Origin: Methanobacterium sp.
GTDB lineage: Archaea; Methanobacteriota; Methanobacteria; Methanobacteriales; Methanobacteriaceae
DNA: 10,870 nt
Direction of reading: 5' to 3'
NCBI GenBank assembly: GCA_009712615.1
Contig: WASR01000342.1
Location: forward strand, 1 to 10,870
In this document: in pieces, positions 1 through 6,881 of the stretch
Layout: the number at the start of each line of letters is the position of its first letter
Numbering within the stretch: the first letter of the stretch is position 1
Notes under the pieces: generated by a model
Database searches by the model: none
What the model saw: the letters and a program-made list of their open reading frames with translations, nothing else
What the model was told of the DNA's origin: nothing
Position numbers and translations under genes: made by a program

Positions 1-3
1 TCC

Positions 4-204
4 TTATGCACATAATTTCTGCAATTCTGTGAGTTCACCTAAACCTTTAAAACCAGTTTCTCGACCTTTGTTGGCTTGGTTTTCAAGTTCTGATATCACT
101 GCCTTTGGAACTATGACTTCGCATCCATGATAATCTTTGTCTAGTACGATCTTAGTAATTCTACCATCAACTATTACACTTGTATCTGGAACGATTTTCA
201 TCAT
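4..204 (-). CDS. PIN-domain (PINc/VapC) KH-ATPase, N-terminal fragment ending at an early TAA
   Basis: The 66 visible residues are the beginning of a PIN nuclease-like domain: IVPDTSVIVDGR with acidic D7, then VIVPKAVISELE with E39, the first two acidic positions of PIN metal sites. In archaea this start is typical of a protein of about 600 residues in which PIN is followed by a PilT-like ATPase and a KH RNA-binding domain, so most of the gene should lie beyond the left edge. A TAA at 4-6 ends the frame after QKLCA, and the next codon is Gly, as I would expect if the frame simply continued. This looks like a nonsense codon or base error rather than a natural end. The first ATG overlaps the hisI stop (ATGATG over TGA), and GGAGAGAA in the hisI tail serves as ribosome binding site, so translation is probably coupled. 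The second ATG (201) may be the true start. Confidence 0.7.
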   Translation of the reverse strand: MMKIVPDTSVIVDGRITKIVLDKDYHGCEVIVPKAVISELENQANKGRETGFKGLGELTELQKLCA

Positions 205-599
205 TTCTCTCCATAAATCTGTTCTGGTTCAAATATTTTCTGTTTTACCAGTTTCAATTCTCCTGAATCAGTTTCTATTTCTCTGAAAAAACAGGAATAA
301 TAACCTTCGTGACTAGCCCCACCATTCTGCTTAACCTTTAAAAGAACAGCATCTTCATCGCAATCAGTTAAAACTTCTTTAACTTCCTGTGTATGTCCTG
401 AACTTTCACCCTTGAGCCAGAGTTTTTTACGAGAAGTACTGTAGTAATGTGCAATACCAGTTTCTAGGGTTTTTTTAAGGGCCTCTTCATTCATAAATGC
501 AACCATTAACACTTCAGAACTAACATGGTCCTGTGCTATGGCTATGACTAAATTTTCTCCCCCAACTTCATGTCTGAAATTTAGATCAAGTTTATCCAT
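201..599 (-). CDS. hisI: Phosphoribosyl-AMP cyclohydrolase HisI
   Basis: HisI opens the adenine ring of phosphoribosyl-AMP, the third step of histidine biosynthesis, in the cytoplasm. The protein shows the family signatures in order: LMVAFMNEEAL, the STSRKKLWLKGESSGHTQ block, the magnesium motif DCDEDA (D79, D81, D83) and a SCFFRE end. I place the start at 599 (132 residues) because GAGATGAT at 604-611 sits four bases upstream; ATGs at 620 and 608 in the same frame lack a comparable site. The usual ACHTG/ACHEG motif reads ASHEG here, so one of the three family cysteines (C109 in Methanococcus vannielii numbering) is Ser96, while C80 and C103 remain. The gene lies 54 bases after hisS and overlaps the next gene by an ATGA junction. 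There is no fused HisE domain. Confidence 0.93.
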   Translation of the reverse strand: MDKLDLNFRHEVGGENLVIAIAQDHVSSEVLMVAFMNEEALKKTLETGIAHYYSTSRKKLWLKGESSGHTQEVKEVLTDCDEDAVLLKVKQNGGASHEGYYSCFFREIETDSGELKLVKQKIFEPEQIYGEK

Positions 600-603
600 A
601 ATA

Positions 604-611
604 ATCATCTC
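604..611 (-). promoter_or_regulatory. Ribosome binding site deciding the hisI start
   Basis: GAGATGAT on the minus strand differs by one base from GAGGTGAT, the complement of the archaeal 16S rRNA tail. It lies four bases before the ATG at 599, which favours that start over the in-frame ATGs further upstream. Confidence 0.55.
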
Positions 612-653
612 AACATCCATATTGTATTAATTTTTATTTAACAGGTTTAAACA

Positions 654-1940
654 TCATAATTTATGTTTGAAGTAGGATTCTACCTCTGAAATATTCACAG
701 CCTCCTGTTCTCCGGATTTCATATCCTTGACTGTTACTTTGCCCTCTTCAAACTCTCTGGCCCCAATAAGAACCACGTAACTTATCTGTTTTGTGTCGGC
801 GTAGGAAAGGATCTTCTTCAACTTCTTACCAACCAGATCAACCTCTGCCCCGATATTGTTTTTTCTTAATTTCTGAACAATTTCGTATCCAGTAAGGCTT
901 AAATCTGAATTTAATGGTGCCACAAATACTTGGACAGATTGTTCTTTGTTTATGATTGCCTTCTGTTTTTTCAAGGCTTCCATAACCCTGTCAAAACCGA
1001 ATGCAAATCCAGTGGATTCAACTTTTTCTCCGCCAAACAGCTCTATTAAGTTATAGGTTCCCCCACCACTTATCTGTTTTTGTGCACCGAGACCATGAAC
1101 ATAGATCTCGAAAACTGTGCCTGTGTAGTAATCCAATCCACGAGCAATACCTAAGTTAACTGTGTAATTTGAAAATCCAAAGGCCTCTAATGACTCTAAA
1201 AGTTTTTCAAGTTCGAACAAAGCATTACACGCATTTTCGCTACAATTGATCAAGGATTCTGCATCCTTCAATATCGATGCATCACCCTTCATATCAATAA
1301 TCTTTAACAACAATTCTTTAGAATTTTGATCGGTGTTTATGGAGTTTAAAAGGGTTTTAAGTTCTTCAGCATCTCCTTTATCAATGGCTGCCATAACCTG
1401 ATCTTGGGTCTCACCAAGGATATTTGCATCGTTTAATATGTTTCTAAGGATTCCTAGGTTTCCAATGTGTATTTCATAATTTTCAAGTCCTAGCTCATCT
1501 AGACAGTGTGCTGCCATGCTTATTACTTCAGCTTCAGAACCTGGTGACTTACCACCTATCAATTCACAACCCAACTGCCAGAACTGCCTGAATCTGCCGG
1601 CTTGAGGTCTTTCATACCTGAAACAACTGCCGAAGTAGTACATTTTAACAGGCTTAACTGCTTTTTGAAGTTCTTTGATGTACATTCTTGCCACAGGTGC
1701 GGTGAGTTCTGGTCTAAGTGCAAGATCCCTTCCGCTTTTGTCTTGAAAGTGATATATTTGGTCCTTAATTCCTTCTCCTGATTTTGTTGTGAACAACGAT
1801 AATTCTTCAAAGATTGGAGTTTTAATTTCACCGTAACCATAAGATTCAAATATTCTTTTCATGGTGTTTTCTACATTTTTTCTTTCCTTCATCTCTTCAA
1901 AAAGAAAATCTCTGGTTCCTCTAGGTCTTTGTAATTCCAT
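654..1940 (-). CDS. hisS: Histidyl-tRNA synthetase
   Basis: This class II aminoacyl-tRNA synthetase charges tRNA-His in the cytoplasm. From the ATG at 1940 the protein has 428 residues, the normal size. Visible signatures are PRGTRDF at the N-terminus (residues 6-12), motif 2 with CFRYERPQAGRFRQFWQ (106-122), the histidine-binding loops ARGLDYYTG (266-274) and SGGGTYN (291-297), and motif 3 GFAFGFDRV (311-319). The last 95 or so residues match the anticodon-binding domain (VFVAPL ... GAEVD ... VVLIGAREFEEGKVTVKDM). The frame extends to a TTG at 1964, but AGGGAA just upstream of the ATG at 1940 and the usual family start MELQRPRGTRDF favour 1940. It is the first gene of a hisS-hisI-PIN ATPase transcript. 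No coding anomaly seen. Confidence 0.96.
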   Translation of the reverse strand: MELQRPRGTRDFLFEEMKERKNVENTMKRIFESYGYGEIKTPIFEELSLFTTKSGEGIKDQIYHFQDKSGRDLALRPELTAPVARMYIKELQKAVKPVKMYYFGSCFRYERPQAGRFRQFWQLGCELIGGKSPGSEAEVISMAAHCLDELGLENYEIHIGNLGILRNILNDANILGETQDQVMAAIDKGDAEELKTLLNSINTDQNSKELLLKIIDMKGDASILKDAESLINCSENACNALFELEKLLESLEAFGFSNYTVNLGIARGLDYYTGTVFEIYVHGLGAQKQISGGGTYNLIELFGGEKVESTGFAFGFDRVMEALKKQKAIINKEQSVQVFVAPLNSDLSLTGYEIVQKLRKNNIGAEVDLVGKKLKKILSYADTKQISYVVLIGAREFEEGKVTVKDMKSGEQEAVNISEVESYFKHKL

Positions 1941-1999
1941 TTTATATTCCCTGCCATTCGTCAAATTTAAATTATTTTATTTTTTTAGGAGTCTCATCT

Positions 2000-2010
2000 C
2001 AACTATAAAC
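2000..2010 (-). promoter_or_regulatory. hisS: Possible TATA element for hisS
   Basis: The minus strand reads TAGTTTATAGTT here, 60-70 bases upstream of the hisS ATG. A start about 25 bases downstream would give a leader of some 35 bases. The match to the archaeal TATA consensus is only partial, and other AT-rich stretches nearby are possible. Confidence 0.3.
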
Positions 2011-2047
2011 TATTAGGTTCGATGTTTTAAAATATGGTGGTTTTTAA

Positions 2048-2058
2048 TAAAAAAAATA
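2048..2058 (-). terminator. Poly-T terminator of the RNA ligase partner gene
   Basis: A run of eight T on the minus strand (A8 at 2049-2056 on the plus strand) follows the stop of the upstream gene by about 35 bases. Such T runs are the usual archaeal transcription end. There is no strong hairpin. Confidence 0.5.
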
Positions 2059-2090
2059 CTTGCAAAAATATGGAAATTTTTAATTTCTGT

Positions 2091-2753
2091 TCAGTCGTAG
2101 TGCTGAAGGTACTCTTCCATCATCTGTGGGAACGATTTTGCACTTAAAAATCTGAGTCCAAGCCTTTCTGCCCATACCTTGATTCCCTCATCTGCAGCAA
2201 CAACTCCTGCACCAAGTTCCTTGGCAAGCAGAAGAACATCAAGATCTGGAGCACTATCAAGGGGTCGTATACGTAAAGCTGCTCTGTAACGTTTCCTAAA
2301 ATCTGTGATTGCTTTTCCAAGTACTTTTGCTTCGATTTCAGATTTCTTTGCCCCTCTTGACATCATTACCATGGATTCTATAGCAGCTTCCCATATACCA
2401 CTTTCAGATATTCTCATACCCTTATTCATCCGTTCCCTCATGTCCTGAACATATTCATAGAATATTTCAGAGGGAATTTTGGTGTCATACCTGTTTGGAG
2501 TTTTCTTAACTATCCATGTTTCTGCCTTTACGAGAGTTTCATCTGGACATTCATAACGAGACATATAATCTGTAAATTCTTTATAGGTTATTGGCGGCAT
2601 ATGACAGCTTATATTGAGTTTAATTCTTGATTTTGCAATGAGATCAAGCATTGCATCAACTGTTTTTGAGAGATCGCCTTCACCAAAATCATCTCGCAGT
2701 TGAGTATCTGTAAAAGCAGTGGTATCTAGAACAAATCTCTGTTTTGCAAGCAT
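2091..2753 (-). CDS. RNA ligase partner protein, PIN-like (UPF0278 family)
   Basis: The 220-residue sequence matches the archaeal UPF0278 / RNA ligase partner family, named because its genes are often next to the archaeal ATP-dependent RNA ligase. It is a PIN-like fold: FVLDTTAFTD near the N-terminus (D10), ITYKEF (E59), SAPDLDVLLLAKELGAGVV (D170, D172) and ADEGIKVWAERLGLRFLSA (D188) supply the spaced acidic residues expected of a PIN active site. The middle (85-165) is a charged, mostly helical insert. Nuclease activity is inferred, not shown for this protein. Start: ATG at 2753 with GAGGTG five bases upstream. No RNA ligase gene lies in this window: the neighbours are hisS downstream and aroE, divergent, upstream. 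It is likely transcribed alone. Confidence 0.88.
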   Translation of the reverse strand: MLAKQRFVLDTTAFTDTQLRDDFGEGDLSKTVDAMLDLIAKSRIKLNISCHMPPITYKEFTDYMSRYECPDETLVKAETWIVKKTPNRYDTKIPSEIFYEYVQDMRERMNKGMRISESGIWEAAIESMVMMSRGAKKSEIEAKVLGKAITDFRKRYRAALRIRPLDSAPDLDVLLLAKELGAGVVAADEGIKVWAERLGLRFLSAKSFPQMMEEYLQHYD

Positions 2754-2758
2754 TTGTA

Positions 2759-2764
2759 CACCTC
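2759..2764 (-). promoter_or_regulatory. Strong ribosome binding site of the RNA ligase partner gene
   Basis: GAGGTG lies five bases before the ATG at 2753. The bases between it and the start overlap a TGTACA hexamer (2755-2760), probably by chance. Confidence 0.6.
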
Positions 2765-2821
2765 AATCCATTTTACGTCAGTTACCAATCATTAATCATT
2801 TTCACACTTAAACTGTCACCA

Positions 2822-2860
2822 AATAATATATTGAGATATATGAAGTCCACTTTATAAAAG
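2822..2860 (-). promoter_or_regulatory. TATA-rich promoter candidate for the RNA ligase partner gene
   Basis: Three TATA-like elements lie on the minus strand 70-107 bases upstream of the ATG: CTTTTATAAA (2851-2860), CATATATC (2834-2842) and AATATATTA. Any could direct a start 25 bases downstream. Which one works cannot be read from the sequence. The 278-base region between this gene and aroE otherwise shows no open frame or large repeat. Confidence 0.35.
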
Positions 2861-3031
2861 AATTTCTAAATCTTAGACATCCAACCAATACCCATTATTA
2901 GTTTAAAATTCTGTAAAACTGAACTCTAAACAGGAAGTTTCCATTCTAAATAATTTTATTAATGTTAGAACAGAGTAGAAAGTGAAGGAATATTACGAAT
3001 ACTTTAAAAAAATTTTTATATGGAGATCTAA

Positions 3032-3892
3032 ATGATTACTGGAAAAACAAATGTTTTCGGAATTATAGGGGACCCTGTTGAACATACCCTATCACCAGGA
3101 ATGCATAATGCAGCTTTTAAAGAACTGGGTCTGGACAATATTTATGTACCTTTCCAAGTTAAAGCAGAACATCTCGAAGATGCAATAATCGGAGCTCAAT
3201 CACTTGGAATCAAGGGATTTAACGTTACAATACCCCATAAAACAGAGGTAATAAACTATCTTGATTATCTGGACATTGCAGCAGGACTCATAGGTGCTGT
3301 TAACACAATAGAATTCGGTAAAAATGGTGCTGTAGGTCATAATACCGATGGTATTGGTGCAGTAATGGCCATTGAAGAAATAACGCCAGTAAAAAATAAA
3401 AAAGTAATCATATTGGGTGCAGGGGGAGCATCCAGGGCCATAGCTTTTCAGCTGTTATTGAGTGGTGTGGATAATTTGGTTATAGCAAACAGAACTGTTG
3501 AAAAGGCAGAAGAACTCAAAACTGATCTGGTTGAAAAATTGGATCATGAAGTTCGAGTTTCAGGCCTGGATGAAAATCTCACCAACGAACTTTCAGATGC
3601 AGATATCCTGATAAACACAACTCCTGTTGGAATGTATCCAAACGTAGATCAAAAACCTGTTGTAACGGCAGAAATAATGCATCCAGATCTTGTGGTGAAT
3701 GATATAGTATACAATCCGCTAAAAACAGGTTTATTAAAGGAAGCGGATAAAGCGGGGGCAAAATCAATTTCAGGAATAAAAATGCTCATGTACCAGGGTG
3801 TGGAAGCATTTAAGATCTGGACAGGTATAGAACCTCCTGTTGAAATATTTCAAGATGCACTCATGAATGAGCTTGACTTGGATGAAATTTGA
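3032..3892 (+). CDS. aroE: Shikimate dehydrogenase (NADP+)
   Basis: AroE reduces 3-dehydroshikimate to shikimate with NADPH. The 286 residues match the family length. The substrate domain carries HTLSPGMHN (18-26; the first Ser of the usual SLSP is Thr19), NVTIPHK with catalytic Lys70, Asn91 and NTDGIG with catalytic Asp106. The dinucleotide domain has GAGGASRA (129-136) followed by NRTVEKA (153-159), the Asn-Arg-Thr pattern that selects NADP. TTPVGMYP (196-203) and MYQG with Gln255 complete the set. GGAGAT at 3022-3027, four bases before the ATG, supports the start. It is followed after 22 bases by the TatD-like gene, so the two are likely co-transcribed. aroD, the preceding pathway enzyme, is also in this window but in a separate unit. 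Confidence 0.97.
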   Translation: MITGKTNVFGIIGDPVEHTLSPGMHNAAFKELGLDNIYVPFQVKAEHLEDAIIGAQSLGIKGFNVTIPHKTEVINYLDYLDIAAGLIGAVNTIEFGKNGAVGHNTDGIGAVMAIEEITPVKNKKVIILGAGGASRAIAFQLLLSGVDNLVIANRTVEKAEELKTDLVEKLDHEVRVSGLDENLTNELSDADILINTTPVGMYPNVDQKPVVTAEIMHPDLVVNDIVYNPLKTGLLKEADKAGAKSISGIKMLMYQGVEAFKIWTGIEPPVEIFQDALMNELDLDEI

Positions 3893-3900
3893 ATTCGAAC

Positions 3901-3908
3901 AAGGTGAT
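3901..3908 (+). promoter_or_regulatory. Ribosome binding site deciding the TatD-like start
   Basis: AAGGTGAT matches the archaeal Shine-Dalgarno complement perfectly and lies six bases before the ATG at 3915. The longer frame opening at 3867 inside aroE has no such site. Confidence 0.7.
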
Positions 3909-3914
3909 TTTAGT

Positions 3915-4760
3915 ATGGATAAAATTCCTGTAACAGACAATCACATACACGTTGATCCTATTAATGGTGAAGGACCGCTGGAAACAGCGAAGAAATTTTC
4001 GAGGGCTGGAGGTTCCTTCATGATAATTCCTAACAAACCAACATGGACCGTGGACACATCAGATTACAAGGAAGCCATGGAACTCGTAATCAAATATGTG
4101 AATGAAATTAACACCGGAACTGATGTTAAAGCATTTGCTGTTGTTGGTGTTCACCCGGCAGAACTTTCGAGGCTTATCAAATCTGGAATGGATATTCCTA
4201 AATCAGAACAAAAAATAAAAAATGCGCTAAAAATTGCCCAGAAACTGGTTTTAGATGGTGAAGCAGTTGCAATCGGCGAAGTAGGAAGACCTCACTATGA
4301 AGTAACTCAAGAAGAACTTGATGCTCAAAACAGGGTTTTATCTTATGCCATGGAACTTGCTAAAGAGGCAAACTGTCCAGTTCAGCTTCACACAGAATCT
4401 GCAGGTCCAAACCAATACTTGGAATTTGCAGAAATGGCGGATAAAGTTGGACTTCCTAGAAATAAGGTCATAAAGCATTTCTCAGGACCATTTGTGCTTG
4501 AAGAAGAAAATCATGGACTTCTCCCTTCGTTAATAGCCACCAAGGATGTTGTAAAAACAGGATTAAAAAAGGGAAAAAATATCTTGATGGAAACAGATTA
4601 TCTGGATGATAAAACCCGTCCTGGAGCAGTATTAGGTCCTAAAACAGTACCAAGACGCACCAGAGAAATGATAGAACAAGGTCTGCTTAGTGAGGATGAG
4701 GCCTACAAGATACATGTGGATAATGTTGAGAAGGTTTACGATGTAAACCTCGAAATTTAA
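3915..4760 (+). CDS. TatD-family metal-dependent hydrolase (archaeal subgroup)
   Basis: The 281-residue protein has the metal ligands of the TatD/amidohydrolase barrel: DNHIHVDP (H10, H12), AIGEVGRPHY (E122), VQLHTES (H159), IKHFSG (H188) and METDYL (D228). TatD proteins of bacteria and eukaryotes are metal-dependent DNases or phosphohydrolases; the archaeal subgroup is not well characterised, so the substrate is unknown. VVGVHPAELS (77-86) is the family's VG-HP motif. The start at 3915 is chosen because of the perfect AAGGTGAT and because homology begins at the DNHIH motif; starting at 3867 would add 16 unlikely residues overlapping aroE. Position directly behind aroE suggests co-transcription but gives no evidence for a shikimate role. 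Confidence 0.88.
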   Translation: MDKIPVTDNHIHVDPINGEGPLETAKKFSRAGGSFMIIPNKPTWTVDTSDYKEAMELVIKYVNEINTGTDVKAFAVVGVHPAELSRLIKSGMDIPKSEQKIKNALKIAQKLVLDGEAVAIGEVGRPHYEVTQEELDAQNRVLSYAMELAKEANCPVQLHTESAGPNQYLEFAEMADKVGLPRNKVIKHFSGPFVLEEENHGLLPSLIATKDVVKTGLKKGKNILMETDYLDDKTRPGAVLGPKTVPRRTREMIEQGLLSEDEAYKIHVDNVEKVYDVNLEI

Positions 4761-4761
4761 A

Positions 4762-4780
4762 TGGAAATACTCCAATTTTT
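4762..4780 (+). terminator. Short hairpin plus T5 after the aroE-TatD unit
   Basis: TGGA (4762-4765) pairs with TCCA (4771-4774) around a five-base loop, followed by A and TTTTT. It begins two bases after the TAA. The stem is short, so the T run is probably what matters. Confidence 0.4.
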
Positions 4781-4791
4781 ATGGTTGTTTC

Positions 4792-4798
4792 AAAAAAA
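4792..4798 (-). terminator. Poly-T terminator of the VIT1-like gene
   Basis: Seven T on the minus strand begin six bases after the stop codon. With the plus-strand T5 at 4776-4780 this 44-base convergent gap serves both units. Confidence 0.45.
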
Positions 4799-4804
4799 TA
4801 GTTT

Positions 4805-5389
4805 TTAGCCTCCGTGTCCTCCACCGATCAAGAAGCTCACAACTCCAATTAAAACACCAATGAGCACAATTTCTACACTAGTTTTAAGCAGGCTTTCTCT
4901 TGAAACCTTTCCGAGGTAAATTCCAAGGATCACCAATGCAATGAAACAGAGTGTTATGGTTGTGAATATGGCAGTCATCCTACTTGCAATTAAAATAAAA
5001 GGAAGCACTGGGACGAACGAACCAATAAAACTCGAAAATCCATGGACAAACATGCTCATATAAACTCTTTTCTTTGCCTGTTTATGAATAACAGTATCAT
5101 CAAGAGCCCCTTCACCAATAACCATTTTTTGCTCGAGTTCTCTTAAATTACGAGCTTCTTCTGCTCGTTCACCAATAAAGGAACCAAATGCGTTGGAAAG
5201 AGCTAATGCTATTCCTCCACTCAAACCAGTCAATCCTATGACGTAGTTGGGAATTGGCACTCCTCCTGCACTGGCTACTCCACTGGCTGCGAGAGTGACA
5301 CCCATAACTGCTAATATTCCGTCAAGCGTCCCTAAAGCCACATAACGGCTCATTTTTAGATATTCTTGTATAAATTCCCTTATTGACAT
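4805..5389 (-). CDS. VIT1/CCC1-like membrane protein (TIGR00267-type)
   Basis: The 194-residue protein resembles the VIT1/CCC1 family (formerly DUF125), whose studied members carry iron or manganese across membranes, and in particular the methanogen subgroup known as TIGR00267. I see five hydrophobic segments at about 15-40, 48-71, 111-135, 138-160 and 170-190. A charged segment between TM2 and TM3 (FIGERAEEARNLRELEQ, 71-87) is rich in Glu, like the cytoplasmic metal-binding region of VIT1, though it is much shorter. GTLDGILAVMGV near TM1 matches the family's G-x-x-D-G motif. The C-terminus ends GGGHGG, a possible weak metal ligand. AAGGAG about 11 bases upstream supports the ATG at 5389. Substrate is inferred from family only. 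Confidence 0.82.
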   Translation of the reverse strand: MSIREFIQEYLKMSRYVALGTLDGILAVMGVTLAASGVASAGGVPIPNYVIGLTGLSGGIALALSNAFGSFIGERAEEARNLRELEQKMVIGEGALDDTVIHKQAKKRVYMSMFVHGFSSFIGSFVPVLPFILIASRMTAIFTTITLCFIALVILGIYLGKVSRESLLKTSVEIVLIGVLIGVVSFLIGGGHGG

Positions 5390-5470
5390 GAGTAGAAATT
5401 CTCCTTAACTAAATTCAATGAAAATTTTTTATTTTTTTTATTCATTCTAGATGGTCCAGATTATTAACTT

Positions 5471-5480
5471 AAATATATTT
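5471..5480 (-). promoter_or_regulatory. TATA box candidate for the VIT1-like gene
   Basis: AAATATATTT on the minus strand, with purine-rich GGA just upstream, stands 82-91 bases before the ATG. A start about 25 bases downstream gives a leader near 60 bases that includes the AAGGAG site. Confidence 0.42.
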
Positions 5481-5526
5481 CCAAATTTTTATACTCAATT
5501 CTTTTTCTAGAATAAATAGTTTTGAA

Positions 5527-6735
5527 TTAGCCCCTTCCAAGATCCTTATGTGCCCTTGCAAGATGACCTGCTGCGAGTGCACCCATGAGTGAAAGTTCAC
5601 CTGCTAATACTGTTCCTGCTACAATTTCTGCAAATTTACCTACCCCATCACTACCATATACGCCCATAATTTCTAGACATTCTCGGGCAGTTTCAAGTCT
5701 TGTTCCACCACCAAAGGTTGCGACAGGAACATCTGGTAGTGTTACTGAGAAGTAAAGATCTCCATCAGCTTCCTCTGCAACAGTTATTCCAAGACTGCCC
5801 TCAACAATGTGTGCTTCATCCTGGCCTGTTGCTAAGAAAATACCGCCAATCATGTTGGCATAATGAGCATTAAAACCCATACTGCCTGAAATTGCAGATC
5901 CCACAAAATTTTTAGCGGTGTTAACTTCTACAATTGCTTCAGGAGTGGTCTTCAATGTTTTTGCAACGATTTCTTTTTATAATAATATTTCAGCTCTAAT
6001 GGTTTTGCCCCTTCCTTCGATTAAGTTCATTGCAGCTGGTTTTTTATCCACATCCACGTTTCCACTGAGAGAAATGATATGACCCGATGTTTCTTCCATA
6101 AGCACGTTAAGAGCAGTTTCTGTGGCTATGGTAACCATGTTCATTCCCATGCTGTCTCCTGTTGTATAAACAAACCTTGGATATACATATTTTCCAACAA
6201 CGACTACTGGATCTATTTTAACCAGTTTTCCATGTCTGGTTGTGGATTCTGCAGCTTCTTTTAACTTACTGAAGTTGTTTTGTATCCAAGTTTTAATTTT
6301 AAGAGATTCTGAGACTGATGCAGTTTTTATGACAGGTGCTCTGGTCATTTTATCGTCAATAATTCTTGCACTGGCCCCTCCTCCTGCTCTAATAGCAGAA
6401 AATCCTCTGTTAATAGAGGCAATGAGAGCTCCCTCTGAGGTTGCAATGGGAACGTAGTACTCTCCATCTGCATGTTCTCCATGGATCACCAGTGGTCCGG
6501 CAATACCAACAGGTATTTGAACAGTCCCAATTGGATTTTCAATATTTCGTTTCAATGCTTCTTCCATGGATAGGGAGTATTTTGATAGATGTTTAAGCTC
6601 GGTGTTACTAACTTTTTCAACGAACTTTCTACGAATGGTAACAGCTTCATCAACATCATCTGTAAACTTTTCGACCTGATGCAGTTTCACCTGACCATCA
6701 GCAATTCTATTGATTAATTCTTTTTCGTCTGCCAT
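5527..6735 (-). pseudogene. hmgA: HMG-CoA reductase, full-length reading frame with one internal TAA
   Basis: HMG-CoA reductase makes mevalonate for archaeal isoprenoid lipids. Ignoring one stop, the frame runs 402 residues, the usual archaeal length, with no frameshift. The upstream 252 residues hold ENPIGTVQIPVGIAGP (66-81), ATSEGALIAS with catalytic Glu101, GDSMGMN (193-199) and DVDKKPAAMN with catalytic Lys231. TAA at 5977-5979 replaces codon 253, which lines up with the Pro of the human sequence EAVIPAKVV. Homology resumes at once (KEIVAKTLKTTPEA) and the last 149 codons contain GQDEAH with the catalytic Asp, FGGGT of the NADPH site and the catalytic His in LARAHKDLGRG. Each half alone lacks part of the catalytic set. 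The second half has no ribosome binding site. The start at 6735 has AAGGA close upstream. An essential gene is expected to be intact, so a base error, recent nonsense mutation or readthrough are the options. Confidence 0.9.
5977..5979 (-). other. hmgA: In-frame TAA inside hmgA
   Basis: The codons read GAA ATA TTA TTA TAA AAA GAA ATC GTT. The reading frame is the same before and after, and the alignment to other HMG-CoA reductases needs no gap, so this is a substituted codon rather than an indel. TAA is a normal stop elsewhere in the window (several genes end with it), which argues against reassignment. Confidence 0.85.
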
Positions 6736-6881
6736 GATCCTTCACTTAAGCTGATTTTAATTCTTTAAATAAATAAAATATCTATAACTGGATGATTTTT
6801 TTTATGTCTTGAATGTGTATTCTAATGAATTTACTTTATTAGTGCTATTGATTAGGTTACTATGAATATTTTTCTATGGAA

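Noticed and set aside
1679..1684. TGTACA hexamer (TrpY-box-like) inside hisS, and another at 2755-2760
   Set aside because: Single hexamers inside coding sequence or a ribosome binding region, not paired and not near a TATA box.
2932..2942. GGAA-N2-TTCC upstream of aroE as an NrpR-type nitrogen operator
   Set aside because: The known operator has a longer spacer between GGAA and TTCC; this is too short.
3012..3022. TATA-like TTTTTATATGG just before aroE
   Set aside because: It would place the transcription start downstream of the ATG at 3032, and it overlaps the GGAGAT ribosome site. No later start codon is plausible for AroE.
5527..5955. Separate gene for the C-terminal half of HMG-CoA reductase from a TTG
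   Set aside because: The same frame extends upstream through conserved residues to the TAA, there is no ribosome binding site, and the protein would lack the catalytic Glu and Lys.
5977..5979. Reassigned stop codon (selenocysteine or pyrrolysine style)
   Set aside because: The codon is TAA, which ends several genes here; known archaeal recoding uses TGA or TAG.
6079..6457. Plus-strand open frames opposite hmgA
   Set aside because: They lie antisense to conserved HMG-CoA reductase coding sequence and show no family features.
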